33,935 bases of DNA from NCBI GenBank assembly GCA_009840525.1, contig VXNP01000114.1:1-33935 (forward strand). Reading direction: 5' to 3'. The stretch is from Gammaproteobacteria bacterium (lineage in GTDB: Bacteria > Gemmatimonadota > Gemmatimonadetes > Longimicrobiales > Gaopeijiaceae). This document shows, piece by piece, positions 15,556-24,512 of the stretch (position 1 is the first letter of the stretch; each line of letters begins with the position of its first letter). The notes below the pieces were generated by a model. The model made no database searches, was not told the origin of the DNA, and saw only the letters and a list, made by a program, of their open reading frames with translations. The position numbers and the translations under genes were made by a program.

Positions 15556-16728
15556 CTAGCCCCCTTGTCTTTGAAAGACGACTCGCCCAGTGCAGTCGCT
15601 CGACTCGATCCTGAAACGCCGGATGACCGTCTTCGGGCTTCCGCGGTCGTCAAGCGACTGTTCCAGGACGTAGAGGCTGCCCGCACGAAGGACCGCCTTC
15701 GCAACGCCTGTTTCCAGCGTAGGCACGAGGGTGTCTGGACAGACGCCGCCTCCGTTCTCCCGAATGCTCGAAACATAGAAGCTCGCTTGCTGTGGGTAAC
15801 CGCCACCAGCCCGTCGCTCCCCAAGCTCGAAGTCTTGGTGGAGTGCGAGAACACTCCCCCGTTCGTCGCGCGACAACGCGGTGAGGGCGGAGGTGGACTC
15901 CACGAGTTCGGGAATGCTCGTTTCACGAGGATCGAGCGACGCCAGTTCATCCTCGCCTGGAAGACCACGCCGTCGGACCGACGGAAAGACCAATGTGTCC
16001 AGCACGTTACCGGCATGGTCGGTGCGAAGCACATGAGGACTCGCGCCAAACCCCACCACCAGATCGTCGTCGCTCACGTCGATCACGGTGAAGGCGAGAA
16101 CGCCGAACACCATCGGATTGTCAATATAGGGGCGAGGCACGGTCACTCGATCCAGCGAGATAACTGCATCCGAGCCGCGTGACAACACGTCCCGAATCGG
16201 GTGCGCGCCGATGGCCTTCCATCCATACCGGTCCATTCCCGCGGTCCAGAGCGTTTCGTCACGCACCGAGAAAGACAGAGGAAACGTGGCCTCGGCGAAT
16301 GCGACGGTACTCCGGTAGCGCCCGGACGACACCTCGAAGATCTCCAAGCTCATGGGGCGCAAGTCTACGAACCCCAGGAGATCGCCTGCGACGAACCCCT
16401 GCACACCTACCACCGTGAACTCGCCGGGCTCCTGTCCTCCCCGACCGAAGGCTCGTCGGAAACCGCCATCACGTCCGAAGCGCAGCACACTGTTCGATAA
16501 TCGGTCGGCGATGAAGTAGGATCCATCGTCCGCGACGATCAGCGCGGCCGGGTCGCTCAAGTAGTGCTCCGTGCTCTCGCGTAAAACCACGCTGTCTTCG
16601 AGAACGAGCGCTGGCCCGGATTGCATGCCCTGAAGGGGTCCATGCGGAACGCACACAGCCAATGCCGCGATGAGCAGGAGATGGACGCGGGGGCGTCGGG
16701 GAGTGACTAGGTTGCCTGCCGTTGCCAC
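15556..16728 (-). CDS. Secreted beta-propeller-like protein
   Basis: Protein of 390 aa. I place the start at a GTG at 16728, five bases after the stop of the upstream gene, because it gives an N-terminal signal segment (VHLLLIAALAVCVPHGPLQG). An inner ATG at about 16626 would remove it. There is no clear ribosome site, so translation may be coupled. The mature protein shows 6-bladed propeller features: ALIVADDGSYFIADRLSNSV, then RRAFGRGGQEPGEFTVVGVQ (the G-x-G-x-x-P-G-E-F turn), and repeated VLRF/VLRT blade strands. It ends in a strand with one cysteine (SSDCTGRVVFQRQGG). Role and ligand unknown; it forms an operon with the next propeller gene. Confidence 0.8.
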   Translation of the reverse strand: MATAGNLVTPRRPRVHLLLIAALAVCVPHGPLQGMQSGPALVLEDSVVLRESTEHYLSDPAALIVADDGSYFIADRLSNSVLRFGRDGGFRRAFGRGGQEPGEFTVVGVQGFVAGDLLGFVDLRPMSLEIFEVSSGRYRSTVAFAEATFPLSFSVRDETLWTAGMDRYGWKAIGAHPIRDVLSRGSDAVISLDRVTVPRPYIDNPMVFGVLAFTVIDVSDDDLVVGFGASPHVLRTDHAGNVLDTLVFPSVRRRGLPGEDELASLDPRETSIPELVESTSALTALSRDERGSVLALHQDFELGERRAGGGYPQQASFYVSSIRENGGGVCPDTLVPTLETGVAKAVLRAGSLYVLEQSLDDRGSPKTVIRRFRIESSDCTGRVVFQRQGG

Positions 16729-16733
16729 GGGGC

Positions 16734-18053
16734 TCAGCGAACCCCGGCGGGCAGTCTGCGCACCACCACGCTCGCCACGTCGAATTCGTCGAGTTCGATG
16801 AACGCCACCAGACCGTTTGGGCCGAACGCGTCCGGCATCTCGGTCTCGGCGGTCGCGTAGGTTCCAGCATACTCGCCTTCGTGGGTCAGGACATCGATGG
16901 GTCCGTCCCCTTCCGGCTCGGTGCCTCTGCGTTGCACCCAGATGCGACCGTCCCACGTGGTCGCGAGAGTGCGAAGGACGGGGACTTCATGGTAGTACCT
17001 CTGTTCGAGTTGAAAGCTGCCCGTCACCGGCGTACCACCTCCTTCGCTGCGTCCCCGGACTTCCAGTATTCTGGGACCGGGAGGCCCACCTCCGCGGCCT
17101 TCCCCCCTGGCCGCTCTCCGCTCCTCGAAGTCGCTCCGGAGCGAAGGCGTCAAGGGCTCGGGCAGGAAAGGCCGTCGAATGATGCGCTGAGGTGCCCTTG
17201 CACCCGGCGGAGTGACCTTGAGCACATAGGCGGACGAATCGGAGTGAACGATGCCTCCGTCTGGAAGAACCCCGACCAACAGGCGGGGTTCGAAAAGGGT
17301 CGGCATGCTCATCCGTCCCAGCATTTCTCGAAGTTCGGCGGGGACGTTTGGCGTGAGATCATCCATGTCTGCCCGCCGCGGCAACCATCCTCGGACTACG
17401 GTGTCTGCTTCGACGACCTCGCCATCTAGCGCAACCCGAGTGATAGGACGGGATGCGTGCACTGCCGCACCGCCCGCGCCGCTGGCGGTTCTGAAGCTGA
17501 TGTCCGGGCCTCCACCGAAGCCGCCAGCAAAGACTGCCCCGCCGCGCGGGTCGGGCCGGATTGTCGCCGATGCGGACACGGTGCGGGGATCATCTCCGGT
17601 GCGGACCATCCGCTGGAAGGTGCCAGCGGCGTCGAAGAGTTGATAGGCGCGGTGACCGACATCGCTGACGACCGTGGTTCCGTCCCTCAGTACCGCGAAG
17701 CCGACGGGCCGGTTGAACTCGCCGGGACCCCCGCCCCACGATCCGAACTGGTGCCGAAAGCCGCCTGCACCGTCGAAAACCAGCACTCGCAGGTTCCCCG
17801 AACCCATCAGTCCCATGGTCCCGTCGAACACATACAGATTGCCTTCGGCGTCGAAGGCCACCTTGTTCACTTCGCCGAACATCTCCCACGATTCGCCTTC
17901 GAGAACGCCCACTCGATAGACCTCCTCGAAGTCAGGATTGATGAGGCGGTCGCGTCCCGGCAGTTCGATCAACTCCTGGGCCTGAAGAGCAGTAGCGGCA
18001 AGCGAGAGCGCGAAGGTGGCTGAAGCGAACGTCTGCAAGCGGGCTCGTCTCAT
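16734..18053 (-). CDS. Secreted 6-bladed beta-propeller protein
   Basis: Protein of 439 aa, start at 18053 with signal peptide [20 protein letters not shown] and a likely cut after LQAQ. Propeller blades run through [40 protein letters not shown] and [20 protein letters not shown] Gly/Arg-rich insertion lies near residues 330-350. The C-terminus ([13 protein letters not shown], then [12 protein letters not shown] and [19 protein letters not shown]) is nearly the same as in the plus-strand protein at 20672, so the two are close paralogues. The long open frame upstream of 18053 has no coding character. First gene of a two-gene minus-strand operon. Confidence 0.88.
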   Translation of the reverse strand: MRRARLQTFASATFALSLAATALQAQELIELPGRDRLINPDFEEVYRVGVLEGESWEMFGEVNKVAFDAEGNLYVFDGTMGLMGSGNLRVLVFDGAGGFRHQFGSWGGGPGEFNRPVGFAVLRDGTTVVSDVGHRAYQLFDAAGTFQRMVRTGDDPRTVSASATIRPDPRGGAVFAGGFGGGPDISFRTASGAGGAAVHASRPITRVALDGEVVEADTVVRGWLPRRADMDDLTPNVPAELREMLGRMSMPTLFEPRLLVGVLPDGGIVHSDSSAYVLKVTPPGARAPQRIIRRPFLPEPLTPSLRSDFEERRAARGEGRGGGPPGPRILEVRGRSEGGGTPVTGSFQLEQRYYHEVPVLRTLATTWDGRIWVQRRGTEPEGDGPIDVLTHEGEYAGTYATAETEMPDAFGPNGLVAFIELDEFDVASVVVRRLPAGVR

Positions 18054-18289
18054 GTCGGCTGTCTCGGTGTACGGTGTTGCGGATCTGGCGACCACGCCGT
18101 TCCTGGGCGCTCTTCCACCATGACAATGTATGTTGTTGGCGGTCGCGGGGCGTCGCAAGATGGCCGAGCAGTCGATACCGATCCAGTCGTGAGGCGGCTC
18201 ACTCAAAGGCCCGCCGAGGGCTCGTGGTTCCCGCCATTCGGGACCGTTCTTCCCGCTCTCGCGGGCCGGTCCAGCAGGGTTCAGTACAA

Positions 18290-18343
18290 CGGCAGGAAAC
18301 GCAGATCGTGCGTCCCTGTAAGACTTTAGACGATTTCCTGCCG
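18290..18343. repeat. Perfect 10-bp inverted repeat beside truncated propeller gene
   Basis: CGGCAGGAAA (18290-18299) and TTTCCTGCCG (18334-18343) flank 34 bases. The right arm ends 7 bases before the point where the truncated propeller gene loses similarity (about 18350). It could be a hairpin, or a scar of an excised short element. No T-tract follows. Confidence 0.4.
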
Positions 18344-18349
18344 GGATTC

Positions 18350-18822
18350 TGGCCTCTGGCGATCCGCCCGCCGGGCAACGCGGCAATCGCCTCGGCGCTG
18401 GTGAACTCACCGGGGCCTTCACCCCGGCGTCCCAGGGTTTCGAGATAGACTCCGAGCGAGTCGAAGACGCGGACATGCTGCTCCAGCCGGTCCAAGATGT
18501 ACACCGTCCCGTCGTCGTTCACGGCGACCGACCCGATGCGCCCGAAGAGATACTCCTCGGGACCATCGAGCATGCCGATCGTGATCTCCGGCACGAGCGT
18601 CGCCTCCTCGACCCAGACGCTGCCGGCCAGCGTGCGAACAACCGTGGTATCGCCGATGGTTTCCACGACGGTGTCGAGCGTCCGGTCGGACGAGCCCGCG
18701 CCGGATCCGCAGGCGATGAGGAGAGAGGCGGTTGCCGCTGAAAACAGTCTTCCGATACGCGAGCGCCGGTGAAGTGGCCGATCACCTGGGGGCTGTTTCG
18801 CTTCCCTGGGGGTCGTTCGCAT
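18350..18822 (-). pseudogene. Truncated 6-bladed beta-propeller lipoprotein
   Basis: The frame starts at 18822 and gives a lipoprotein signal (IGRLFSAATASLLIACGSG) followed by the first propeller blade and a half: [20 protein letters not shown], then [20 protein letters not shown] and AALPGGRIA. At about residue 157 similarity ends abruptly, and the remaining open frame ([12 protein letters not shown] onward) is unrelated. Intact paralogues are about 390-440 aa, so roughly two thirds is missing. A short secreted product could still be made. Confidence 0.65.
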
Positions 18823-18919
18823 GGCTGCACCCTACACGTTGGCTCCGTGGCGTCCCTGTGTGGTTGGACAGTACTCGACTTGGAACGATGCGCCAACTGC
18901 AACTGCCTCACCGGCGGTC

Positions 18920-19130
18920 GCGCGGTCTGGCATGCGCTGGCGGAACAAGCTGCCTTCACCGCCTCGTTGAGATGCGGGCTCTGCTCTGATCGAGCCTTCC
19001 CGGAGGAATGATCGACGGCTATTCGGATGGCATTCGAGTCGCTTCGGCGGAGTCGGGATTTGACTGTCGGTGGACATGGCCCGTTGCCGATCCAGGAGCG
19101 TACATCGACATCGGGGTCAACAGGAGCGGC
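18920..19130 (+). repeat. Decayed winged-helix-gene tail plus spacer, copy D
   Basis: The stretch up to the GATTTGA at about 19065 matches the last 50 codons of the winged-helix gene (GGAGGAATGATCGACGGCT, CGGAGTCGGGATTTGA), but internal indels break the frame. It continues into the shared spacer (GGCCCGTTGCCGATCC, ACATCGACATCGGGGTC) and stops before the hairpin. It lies 250 bases upstream of the propeller gene at 19379. Confidence 0.55.
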
Positions 19131-19378
19131 ATGTCGCGGTTCCGAAGATCGCCTTGATCGAGTCTTCACCGCGGCGTGTCACCGCGTCCCAATTCTCCGC
19201 CCAAGTTCGTCGCCTGGACGCGCGGGGCCGTCTGCCGATACGTTTGGAGTCGTCCCCTTGCAAAGAGGGACGTTGCCGCCACCCCCGTATCCCAAGATCT
19301 CCACGACCCTCTGTTCCGTTGACGGTTGCAACCGCCATGAGCACGCTTGGAGAGGCAGGGCCTCGTCCCCGCGAGAGA

Positions 19379-20557
19379 ATGAAACCCCCAGTCACGCTCC
19401 CGATCCTGACTGCGCTCTTCGCCGCGTGTTCCCCCTCCGGCGACCTGCCTCCACTATCTGTCCAGCGCGACAGCGCCGGGATCATAATCGTCGAATCCTT
19501 TGCGCCCGCTTGGGGCGACTCGGCGGGCTGGCGTGTCGGTGCGGAACCCCTGCTCGACTTGGCGGAATCGGGTACGGGCGATGCGCATTACTTCAATTTG
19601 GTGCGGGAGGTGCGGCGGTTGCCGGATGGCGGCATCGTAGTGGCGAACCGTGGCTCGGCCGAGATTCGGAAGTTCTCGGCCGACGGCGAGTTCGTCGGGT
19701 CGGCGGGAGGCAGCGGCGAGGGTCCGGGCGAGTTCACGAACCTTCAGCAGATCGAGCTCGCTGGCGATTCCCTGCTCGGCTTGGACTGGGACGGCCGCAT
19801 GGCAATCTTCGGGCGCGACCTCGGGCTGGTCCACACGATGTGGCCCGACCCCGAGGTCAGCGAGGTTCGGTATCTGAGCGACGGGATCATGGTCGCCGAG
19901 ATACTGGTGCCCGAGCACGGAACCTTGGGCTTGGCGCGGTGGCCCTCGGTATTGGTGCTTTTCGACTTGGAAGGCGTAGCGGTGGACACCATCGGCTGGA
20001 CACCCGGCTTCGAGGAGTACGCGACCGACATCCTCAGCATGGCTCCGCTGTTCAGGAAGTCCTCCGTGCTCGACTCCCATGGCGACAGAATCTTCGTCGG
20101 ATCTTCGGACCACATGCAGATCGAGGAACTCAACCCGAGCGGCGACACCGTTCGCATCCTTCGGATCCCCGACTACCCGTTGGCCCTGACCGCGGAACAG
20201 GTGCGGGCCGAGCGGGATGCCCGCCTTGACATTCCTCTGCCACCGGGAGTGTCGTCTCTGCCTCCGTATTACGTCGAAGCGGTGGAGGACCTGCCGTCGC
20301 CGGAGACCCGTCCGGCCTACGCCGGGATGCTGGTGGACGCCACCGGCGCGATCTGGCTCCAACCCTTCCGTGGCTTCAGCGAGCGCGGCGGATCGGAGCC
20401 CTGGCTGGTGCTCGGCCCCGAAGGAGACTGGCTCGGAGGCGTCGATATTCCAGAGGATTTCTGGGTCACGGACATCGGCGTGGACGAGATCCTCGGCATC
20501 TGGACGGACGAACTGGACGTGCAGCACCCGCAGGTGCGACACTTGGCCCGCCGTTAG
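19379..20557 (+). CDS. 6-bladed beta-propeller lipoprotein
   Basis: Protein of 392 aa. The ATG at 19379 opens into a signal segment (MKPPVTLPILTALFAACSPS) with a plausible lipobox. An in-frame ATG at 19337 is possible but lacks a ribosome site; a weak GAGAGA precedes the chosen start. Typical blade motifs are [40 protein letters not shown] and GDSLLGLDWDGRMAIFGRDL. The end, LGIWTDELDVQHPQVRHLAR, has the D-E-L/F-D-V turn also seen at the end of the other propellers here. Likely periplasmic or outer-membrane anchored; ligand unknown. Same direction as the propeller gene that follows 114 bp later. Confidence 0.88.
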   Translation: MKPPVTLPILTALFAACSPSGDLPPLSVQRDSAGIIIVESFAPAWGDSAGWRVGAEPLLDLAESGTGDAHYFNLVREVRRLPDGGIVVANRGSAEIRKFSADGEFVGSAGGSGEGPGEFTNLQQIELAGDSLLGLDWDGRMAIFGRDLGLVHTMWPDPEVSEVRYLSDGIMVAEILVPEHGTLGLARWPSVLVLFDLEGVAVDTIGWTPGFEEYATDILSMAPLFRKSSVLDSHGDRIFVGSSDHMQIEELNPSGDTVRILRIPDYPLALTAEQVRAERDARLDIPLPPGVSSLPPYYVEAVEDLPSPETRPAYAGMLVDATGAIWLQPFRGFSERGGSEPWLVLGPEGDWLGGVDIPEDFWVTDIGVDEILGIWTDELDVQHPQVRHLARR

Positions 20558-20671
20558 CCGCAGAGCAAGCTTTGTTTCGTACCCGGACTGTGCAGGCAAA
20601 CGCACACCAACGTCCGTAAACAGAGTCCCGGGACGCCTTATCACATCCACGAGGGGAGACCGGACCAACCG

Positions 20672-21967
20672 ATGTTCATCGACAGTTGGCTCTTGGCCGC
20701 AACCTCCCCCGCGGTCGGTCAAGAGGTGGTCGAACTGTCAAGTGAGGACTTGTGGCTGGACGCCGATTTCGCCGAAGTCTTCAGTCTGGGGTCGCTGGAC
20801 GCTCCGGAGTGGCAACACTTTGGGCTGCTGCGGACTGCGGCCTTTGACGCCGCAGGCAACCTTCATCTGCTGGACCAAGACGCGCGGACCATCGTGGTGG
20901 TGGACCCGACCGGCGGTTTCCTGCGGACCATTGGCCGGTCCGGAAACGGCCCGGGTGAGTTCGACCTCCCCCAGAATCTGGTGATCCTGCCGGACGGCCG
21001 TATCGTCGTTACCGATATTCCACGGCACAGAGCCTTCCAGATCTTCTACAGCGACGGCAGCTTCGACCGCAGCGTGCGAGTGGGGAACGACCTGCTGGGA
21101 GTGGAGGGTCGAATCGATGTCGACCGGGGTACGGGCGGCGGCCTGTTTGTAGCCTCGGGAGACCTCGTGCGATACCTGCCGATGCAGCCTGAGGAGCAAA
21201 AGGATCCGCCGGGCAAGCGCTCGGTCCTCCGGCTCTCGCTGGAGGGTGACGAGTTGGTGCAGGAGGTCGTTGCCCACGGGTGGGCTCCGCCGTCTGCCGG
21301 ACCGGTCGAGGTTCGCATCGGCAGTCGAACCGTCAGGTCGGGGGAGACGACGCCTCACCCGCGCATCTTCGATCCCGGCTTTTTCGTGGGCGCGTTGCCC
21401 GGAGGTGGCGTGGCGTTCTCGGACTCGACGGCGTACAGGATCATGGTCACGGATCCGGCGGGTGAGATCGAGCGCATCTTGCGCCGCCCCTTCGAGCCCG
21501 AGCCGGTCACGGATCGGATTGTCGAAGAAGAGATCGAGCGGCGGCTTGAGGAGATTGAGCGGACCGCCGTGGCAGTGTTCCGGCGAGCGTCGATGGTCGT
21601 GGACGGGGGCGGCAATCCCATTCAGGGAATGATCCCGGACGACATGATTCGGGAAGGTGCCGTGCGGTCACAGCGGAGGTTCCTCGAAGCCCGATCCACC
21701 GCCGACGAAGTTCCGATCGTTCGTAACCTTCGCACCACATGGGATGGCGAGATATGGGTCCAGCGACGCGGCGAAAAGCCTGTCAGCGACGGCCCCATCG
21801 ACGTGCTGATCCCCGATGGCGGCTACTTGGGCAGCTATCCGGCGGGAACGCCCATGCCCGACGCCTTCGGCCCGGACGGGCTCGTGGCATTCATCGAGAC
21901 CGGGGATCTGGAGCAGTACACGGTGCGAGTTAGCAGAGTGCCATCGGCGAACGGTCGTCAAAGGTGA
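20672..21967 (+). CDS. Secreted 6-bladed beta-propeller protein
   Basis: Protein of 431 aa, close paralogue of the minus-strand protein at 16734-18053. The shared C-terminus reads TTWDGEIWVQRRG, GPIDVLIPDGGYLGSY and DAFGPDGLVAFIETGD. A GAGGGGAG motif lies about 13 bases before the ATG. The N-terminus (MFIDSWLLAATSPAVGQEVV) is short for a signal peptide; its paralogue has a full one, so the start may be damaged or lie elsewhere. Blades: AAFDAAGNLHLLDQDARTIV, RTIGRSGNGPGEFDLPQNLV, LPDGRIVVTDIPRHRAFQIF. An acidic helical insertion (IVEEEIERRLEEIERT) lies near residue 290. Confidence 0.85.
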   Translation: MFIDSWLLAATSPAVGQEVVELSSEDLWLDADFAEVFSLGSLDAPEWQHFGLLRTAAFDAAGNLHLLDQDARTIVVVDPTGGFLRTIGRSGNGPGEFDLPQNLVILPDGRIVVTDIPRHRAFQIFYSDGSFDRSVRVGNDLLGVEGRIDVDRGTGGGLFVASGDLVRYLPMQPEEQKDPPGKRSVLRLSLEGDELVQEVVAHGWAPPSAGPVEVRIGSRTVRSGETTPHPRIFDPGFFVGALPGGGVAFSDSTAYRIMVTDPAGEIERILRRPFEPEPVTDRIVEEEIERRLEEIERTAVAVFRRASMVVDGGGNPIQGMIPDDMIREGAVRSQRRFLEARSTADEVPIVRNLRTTWDGEIWVQRRGEKPVSDGPIDVLIPDGGYLGSYPAGTPMPDAFGPDGLVAFIETGDLEQYTVRVSRVPSANGRQR

Positions 21968-22019
21968 CTCCCGTTCCTCTGCCGACGAAGCCTCCTCGGT
22001 CTTCGTGCTGTACATTCTC

Positions 22020-22455
22020 TTGCGCCGTCGTGGTTCAGGTACGACGCCCCGAATCTGGCCTGCGTGGGTGGGACGGCTGTCCGACGGGAGTTTCGTCTCC
22101 AGCGGTCAGACACTCTTCCGTTACGACGGCTCGGGCCGCGCGATTCAGGCCATCGGTCGTGGTGGGGAGGGGCCGGGTGAACTGAGCGCGGACTTTCTCG
22201 GTCGTCCCTGATCCGCGCTGGCGGCCGCGCCAAAGTGCCCGACGCATGGGATGTAGCTTGGGCCAACCGGACCATGGACACGGTAATCGAGGTGCTCGAA
22301 CCATCACGAATGGTGGGACGGTGGTCGCACGGACGACGATTGACGAGCGACCCATGCCGGTGTGTGGCGACCACCTTATGTCGGAGGTCCGTGAAACGCC
22401 GGAGGGTGACACGAGGGCAGTGGTTGTTCGCCCCGCGCTTGACCGGCATGAGTGA
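22020..22455 (+). pseudogene. Decayed beta-propeller gene remnant
   Basis: Pieces of a propeller gene in shifting frames. First VGRLSDGSFVSSGQTLFRYD and GRGGEGPGELSADF, ending in a stop near 22211. Then PDAWDVAWANRTMDTVIEVL in one frame and VVARTTIDERPMPVCGDHLM, then SEVRETPEGDTRAVVVRPAL in another, to a stop at 22455. The order matches an internally deleted propeller protein. It is downstream of and parallel to the intact gene ending at 21967. Confidence 0.5.
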
Positions 22456-22512
22456 GGGGGAAGCTCGGCGGCAGGTCCGATGAGTGCTGGTGAGTGGAAT
22501 CCACGGCAGTTG

Positions 22513-22582
22513 GTGCGCGCCATCGTTCGATTCCTCTCGAATCGATGGACCGCACGATCTGCACGATTGGCAAGTTCGCGGA
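22513..22582 (+). repeat. 70-bp dispersed repeat, copy 2
   Basis: Near match to positions 1-70 over the first 50 bases. In this copy the palindrome is perfect: TCGATTC-CTCTC-GAATCGA. It lies 127 bases upstream of a double-HTH gene, so it may be an old element end or a binding site. Confidence 0.7.
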
Positions 22583-22635
22583 CAAACGCCATCTCCGCCA
22601 TCCGGTCGCTGCCCGCTTCGGGCCGAGACGCGTGC

Positions 22636-22664
22636 TTTACAGTTGACGGAACGCGCGTCAATAT
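22636..22664 (+). promoter_or_regulatory. Possible promoter with palindrome for the HTH gene
   Basis: TTGACG (22643-22648) and CGTCAA (22656-22661) form a 6-bp dyad with a 7-bp spacer. It overlaps a candidate promoter, TTTACA (22636-22641), 17 bp, CAATAT (22659-22664). The start codon is 45 bases further on. Autoregulation by the encoded HTH protein would fit but is inferred from position only. Confidence 0.35.
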
Positions 22665-22708
22665 CGTGGCGGAATCCCGAGCGGCATCGAAACACGAGGA
22701 GGTGTACC

Positions 22709-23020
22709 ATGCCACCGCACACGATCCCCGACGCGGTGCGCGGTGAGATCATCGCACGCGCATGGGACGGCGAAACGTTCGCGCACATTGCTCGCGATCT
22801 CGGCGTATCGTCCTACCAGGTTGGAAGGATCGCGATGCGCGAGGGCGACTTCCCCACCAGAGCCGAGCTGATCCGATTGCAGGGCGATGCGATCTGCGCG
22901 GCTTTCGAGGAAAGCGGCAGCATGGCGGAGGTTGCGAGGCGGTTCGCGCTTTCGGAACAGGCCGTCTCGAACACGCTGCACGCGCGCGGAGTTCGGAGGC
23001 GAAAGCCGAGGCGAAGGTAG
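22709..23020 (+). CDS. Small protein with two helix-turn-helix motifs
   Basis: Protein of 103 aa with an excellent ribosome site (GAGGAGGT, ending seven bases before the ATG). Residues about 22-45 (TFAHIARDLGVSSYQVGRIA) and 70-92 (SMAEVARRFALSEQAVSNTL) each read as a helix-turn-helix of the resolvase/Hin or transposase type. The C-terminus is basic (GVRRRKPRRR). Two DNA-recognition helices without any catalytic domain suggest a small DNA-binding regulator or the DNA-binding subunit of a mobile element. It lies about 200 bp upstream of the winged-helix gene and may belong to the same unit. Family not named. Confidence 0.75.
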   Translation: MPPHTIPDAVRGEIIARAWDGETFAHIARDLGVSSYQVGRIAMREGDFPTRAELIRLQGDAICAAFEESGSMAEVARRFALSEQAVSNTLHARGVRRRKPRRR

Positions 23021-23216
23021 CGAGATTCTCCGAAACCGGCACCGCCGAGCCCCCGCCACGGAGGCTCAACCCTGACCTTCTCGAAGCCCGCGATCCCGCA
23101 ATTCTGCTCGCCCGGCAACAAACGGTTCGCCACGCCGCTGGCGACAGCGCCCCTCGATTGCTTGACTGTATTGAACATCCTCGAACGCTATCGGACAAGA
23201 GGCGATTCCTCACGAG

Positions 23217-24214
23217 TTGACTCGCTCGCGAGGTGCTATTCACCGTTTTCGGCGTGAGGCATGGGAGAGCATCGCGGTGATCGCGCATCTGAAGGGACGC
23301 GACCGGGCACTGGAACCCTTTGGCCTGTCGGGCCGCCGGGCCGAGTGGATCGTGCTGGCGAGCCTGCACGGCGGCGTGTTCACCCGCGCTCAACTTTCGG
23401 ACTGGCTCGAGGCCAGCCGCTTCAAGGTGCTCCGGCTCGTGCAGGCCTTGAAGGACCGAAGGCTGCTGGCCGAGGAGACGGTCGAGGGCCTGAAGGTCTG
23501 CCGGGTCTGCGCGCGCGGCATCTACCGGGCGCTCGGTGCCGAGGATGTCCGCTTTCGGAGGATCACCTCGACCGAGGTGGTCGTTCGCCGCCCGCCCTCG
23601 TTCGACTACGTGATCGAGCATCCGGGCCTGCCTTGGCTCGCTACCGAGTCGGAGAAGGTCGCCGCGTTCGAGGCGCTCGGCATCGACCGCTCCTTGCTGC
23701 CGGTCCAGGTCTACCGGGGCGCGGCCGGGGGCGCGCGGCGCTACCTTCCCGCGCGGGATGCCCGTGGCGCTGGACTCCCGCCGCGCCGTGTTCGTCCACG
23801 CCGATCCCGGCTACGACACCTCGACGGCGCTCCATTCGTGGCGGGACCGGCACCGGAGCCTCTGGGAGGGCGCTGAGGGAGGATGGCCTGTCGGTCGAGG
23901 CCGTCGGGGTCGCGTGCGCCCGGAGACCGCTCGACCGTGCGCGGACGATCCTCGGGAACTGGACCCATGCGGGCACGGCCCCGCGTCCCGTGCATCCGCC
24001 CGGGACCGTCGCCGCGGCGCGGCGCGAGGCCGCGCGCATCGAGGGCGCCATCCTCGGCATGGACGACGAGGCGGTCGCGGAAATGGGCGGCTTTCAGGCC
24101 TGCCTCCGCCGGATCGCCGAGATGCGGGAACTGCTCCGATCTGCGCGTCCCGGAGGCACGATCGACGCCCATTCGGTGTGGCGTTCGAGCCGCCTTTCCG
24201 GAGTCCGGATTTGA
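23217..24214 (+). pseudogene. Winged-helix protein gene, most complete copy, two frameshifts
   Basis: Parent of the dispersed fragments. The N-terminal domain (EPFGLSGRRAEWIVLASLHG, TRAQLSDWLEASRFKVLRLV, QALKDRRLLAEETVEG) is a winged helix resembling the DNA-binding part of replication-relaxation or plasmid mobilisation regulators; this is inference. A linker with FDYVIEHPGLPWLATESEKV follows. The frame then shifts by one base near 23756 (the ARMPVALDSRRAVFVHADPG segment is in the next frame) and again near 23871 (ALREDGLSVEAVGVACARRP in the third). Both sites are G-runs with one apparent extra base. The C-terminus has EGAILGMDDEAVAEMGGF and stops at 24214, followed by the structured element. 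Repaired length would be about 330 aa. A relative, open to the window edge, starts at 33737. Confidence 0.7.
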
Positions 24215-24512
24215 GGGCCGTTCAGGGGAGCCCGTTGCCGATCCGGAGGTGTGAAAACGACATCGGGGTGCTTGTGCAGGGAAATCGCGCCCGAGTGTGC
24301 GGAACGCTGGTTCCGCAAGTCGCCGGACGGCTTGGTGTTGGGCCACGGCCCGTGGATCGCCGGTGCCGATCCGGGTCTCCGGGCCGTGGACGGGAGCGAC
24401 CCCGGTGTTCGGCATGCCTCACACGGCCACGGCGGCGGTTGGGATGTGCACGGCCATCCCACCCTCGCCTGGGGTCGCTCCCGGTCCAGCAATCCCTTGC
24501 GGGAAGGCTCGT
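24210..24512 (+). repeat. Structured hairpin element, copy C
   Basis: Follows the stop of the winged-helix gene directly. After the conserved spacer, outer arms GGGAGCGACCCC (24392-24403) and GGGGTCGCTCCC (24471-24482) enclose an inner stem TGGGATG/CATCCCA (24440-24446 with 24455-24461). Next comes GGTCCAGCAATCC with a small hairpin CCC-TTG-CGGG. This is the reference copy because it still sits behind the nearly full gene. The remaining bases to 24812 carry no gene. Confidence 0.7.

Noticed and set aside
19454-20722. Minus-strand open frame of 422 codons
   Set aside because: It is the shadow of the propeller gene at 19379-20557, with His/Arg-rich composition and no ribosome site.
23217-23876. 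Intact 219-aa winged-helix protein
   Set aside because: The last 40 residues are out-of-frame sequence. Comparison with fragments at 6985 and 774 shows that the gene continues in other frames to 24214.
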